In this document: one piece after another, positions 22,401 to 23,014 of the stretch
How positions within the stretch are numbered: the first letter of the stretch is position 1
Layout: each line of letters begins with the position of its first letter
NCBI GenBank assembly: GCA_964468125.1
Contig: CAYXVF010000096.1
Coordinates: forward strand, 1-23,014
Reading direction: 5' to 3'
DNA length: 23,014 nucleotides
Source: CAYXVF01 sp964468125
GTDB lineage: Bacteria > Myxococcota > XYA12-FULL-58-9 > CAYXVF01
Notes under the pieces: model-generated
Databases searched by the model: none
The model's input: the letters and a program-made list of their open reading frames with translations, nothing else
What the model was told of the DNA's origin: nothing
Translations under genes and position numbers: made by a program

Positions 22401-22516
22401 TGGTGGGGACGATTCTGACGCTCGGTGTCGTTCCCCTGCTCTACCAAGCGCTCGTCCGCACCGGAGGCGTCAGCGCCGAGGAACGCTCGGCGGCGGGAGC
22501 TCTCGTCAGCGGATGA
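19418..22516 (+). CDS. RND-family efflux pump, inner-membrane transporter
   Basis: A proton-driven transporter of 1032 residues with the full RND duplication: N-terminal helix (RPLTILSTTLLMAFGAVSYV), a first periplasmic domain, helices 2-6 starting near 333, a second periplasmic domain, and helices 8-12 ending near 1010. TM4 reads GLLVDSAIVIAEDF (Asp400), so the AcrB-type Asp-Asp pair is Asp-Ser here. TM10 reads GIIVNNAIVLID (about 923-934) and lacks the AcrB-type Lys. These changes place it outside the classical AcrB group, in a subfamily whose substrates I cannot name. The gene is coupled to the adaptor by ATGA and overlaps the end of the convergent usp gene by 11 bp. Confidence 0.94.
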   Translation: MNISAWAHRNRPLTILSTTLLMAFGAVSYVTMPALEDPQILIRDAVISTRHPGMSAERVERLISKRIEEAIRRVPELEEVRSVSMPGASVIHAVVADKYFDLAQIWDELRKKVEDVQHELPEGTLPSRIDDDFGDVAVMTVALRSDGFTMSEMTDTAKHVHDALYALEGTKKVDLLGGQDERIFVETDAARLEQLGLSPSMIGESLAAQNTLRSGGELTSGDRRFVVQPTGVFTGLADVENTLVRLPKGTESVRLGDLATVTRAYSDPPELTAYYQGDPAVVFAVSMLPGFRALEYCDRLLEKLRVLEKSLPVGYQLDIITNQADAVSQAVFGVSLNVAETLLIVLAVVMLFLGLKTGLIVGAIIPAVMLITVAIMGATNMPLQRMSLATLVIALGLLVDSAIVIAEDFKRRLQDGESRDEALSNCGRTLAVPLLSSTATTVLVFLPLMLAPDLSGEFTRSISLVILISLTVSWVLSMVVTPTLCHRFIPDPVATGEEDTLSDRLFRPLEGLYRSSLTWTLNHRLVFGAAIGLMFASAMFLMSQNPVKFFPDSDRSQVLVYVDLPSDASPRATDRVVREMTEHVADETSYPAVVDVVGYAGFGGPRFVLSLTPFDPAPNRGFLTVNIARLEDVEPTVEKLRDEFNRRFPEANTRIRRMFYGPSDSNIIQVQAKGPDSDVLYATATKLAALLGDVPGMVDVYSDWETKTVRFDVTVDQEMARRAGVSSRNVARSLDMHFSGAVVSEYREEDDLFPIVMRARAKDRQGVDALKSLTVERDHSGTVPLVQVARFEMVPEFSRIARENLSKTVTVEARNLRQTAEDLAPMLADRLDALGDTLPPGHWIELDGVVVESKESQAALGANFPLCFAIMFLLLVAQFNSFKRPLIVFLTMPLVVIGAAYGLFFMQADFGFMVILGLLSLMGIIVNNAIVLIDRIDTELAEGKPLKRAIIDASVRRLRPIVMTTVTTILGFLPLIVFRDALFYPMASAMAFGLLVGTILTLGVVPLLYQALVRTGGVSAEERSAAGALVSG

Positions 22517-23014
22517 GAAGCGTCGGCACGGGAGCCGAACGCAACAGGTCAGAGGTCTTGCTTCCCACGAGAAACGTCCGAAGCGGAGAGTGGCTGTAGG
22601 CTCCCATGATCAAGAGGTCGACTTTTCTCTCCTGGGTTTCGCGAGCAATGATGCGCTCTGCGTCGCCTGGGATGAGTGCCGTCCGGGCATCCAAGCCCGC
22701 TTCGGTCAGCACACGACTCGCCCACTCGAGCTGTTTTTCGGCGTTTGTGCTCGGCTTACCCGACATCAAGACGTCGATTGACATGTCGCGGAATAAGGCA
22801 CTCTCGGCGACGAGGGACACTCCGCGGCGGGTTACGCTGCCGCCATCGAATGCAAGCAGCGCGCGTCGCGGTTCGCGGAACGAATCGGTGACCGCCAGGA
22901 TCGGTTTTCTCAGCGAACGCACGACGCGCTCCACGTTGCGACCCAAGTCGCGCTGAGTCGCTTCCGCGGACTGTCCGCGGCGTCCGAGGACGTACAGCTT
23001 TACGAGGGTTTCTT
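22506..23014 (-). CDS. Universal stress protein with tandem Usp domains, 5' end outside the window
   Basis: The frame is open to the window edge. From the edge it reads ETLVKLYVLGRRGQSAEATQ then RDLGRNVERVVRSLRKPILAV, which is the C-terminal end of a first Usp domain. A second full domain follows: RRALLAFDGGSVTRRGVSLV, LLIMGAYSHSPLRTFLVGSK and SDLLRSAPVPTLLIR, with the nucleotide-loop-like G-x-x-x-H...GS pattern. So this is a double-domain UspA protein cut by the window, not a short protein starting at the internal TTG (22946). Its 3' end overlaps the RND gene by 11 bp in a tail-to-tail arrangement. Stress or energy-limitation function is inferred from the family. Confidence 0.9.
   Translation of the reverse strand, partial: ETLVKLYVLGRRGQSAEATQRDLGRNVERVVRSLRKPILAVTDSFREPRRALLAFDGGSVTRRGVSLVAESALFRDMSIDVLMSGKPSTNAEKQLEWASRVLTEAGLDARTALIPGDAERIIARETQERKVDLLIMGAYSHSPLRTFLVGSKTSDLLRSAPVPTLLIR

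Noticed and set aside
22506..22946. Short Usp protein starting at TTG 22946
   Set aside because: The same frame continues upstream with Usp-like sequence to the window edge, so the gene is a longer tandem-domain protein.
1..23014. CRISPR arrays, tRNA and rRNA genes
   Set aside because: I looked for regularly spaced repeats and for conserved tRNA/rRNA segments and saw none. The only repeats are short inverted or direct repeats listed as regulatory features.

Overview
The window holds part of a photosynthesis gene cluster of the purple-bacterial type: type-II reaction centre, LH1 antenna and bacteriochlorophyll a synthesis. It is flanked on the left by a graveyard of mobile-element and gene fragments and on the right by a TetR-controlled RND efflux operon and a universal stress protein gene. 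The organism is an anoxygenic phototroph, or carries the genes of one. The cluster alone fits Proteobacteria or one of the other phyla that have received such clusters (Gemmatimonadota, Myxococcota). Nothing here fixes the taxonomy. A run of 10 Ns inside bchD shows that this is a scaffolded, probably metagenomic, assembly.

Left flank (1-1037). Five pieces of broken genes lie end to end: the C-terminus of an IS21/IstA-like transposase, an RHS/YD-repeat remnant, the C-terminal half of a VapC-like PIN toxin, a small CxxCH-bearing C-terminal piece, and the N-terminus of an IS256-like transposase. No intact gene is present here.

Photosynthesis cluster (1038-15721, all minus strand). In transcription order: an alpha/beta hydrolase, bchI, bchD, bchO, debris of crtF (with a crtD-like scrap on the opposite strand), bchC, bchX, bchY, bchZ, a PufQ-like small membrane protein, pufB, pufA, pufL, pufM, pufC, and a strong intrinsic terminator. 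Most neighbours overlap as ATGA, GTGA or TGATG, or are separated by about 12 bp, which suggests translational coupling. BchI/D/O insert Mg into protoporphyrin IX (BchO as accessory). BchXYZ reduces the chlorin to a bacteriochlorin and BchC oxidises the 3-hydroxyethyl group. PufL/M bind the pigments and quinones of the reaction centre, PufC re-reduces the special pair, and PufA/B form LH1. A TGT-N12-ACA box of the PpsR/CrtJ kind overlaps a TTGACA promoter just before bchC. A second TTGACA promoter lies just before the hydrolase gene. Both would start transcription at or within a few bases of the start codon. A long stem-loop sits between pufA and pufL.

The carotenoid genes have decayed. crtF is split over at least three reading frames, crtD survives as about 38 codons, and crtE is absent, yet the remaining scraps keep the classical relative orientation (crtD opposite to crtF-bchC). 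Genes needed for a complete pathway (puhA, acsF, bchFNBHLM, bchG/P, ppsR, and working carotenoid genes) are not in this window and must lie elsewhere if the organism is phototrophic.

Right flank (15718-23014). A remnant of a sigma54-type activator comes first (minus), then tetR (plus), a perfect 7-bp inverted-repeat operator, and the tripartite efflux operon: outer-membrane factor, periplasmic adaptor, RND pump. A tandem-domain universal stress protein converges on the pump gene and runs off the window end.
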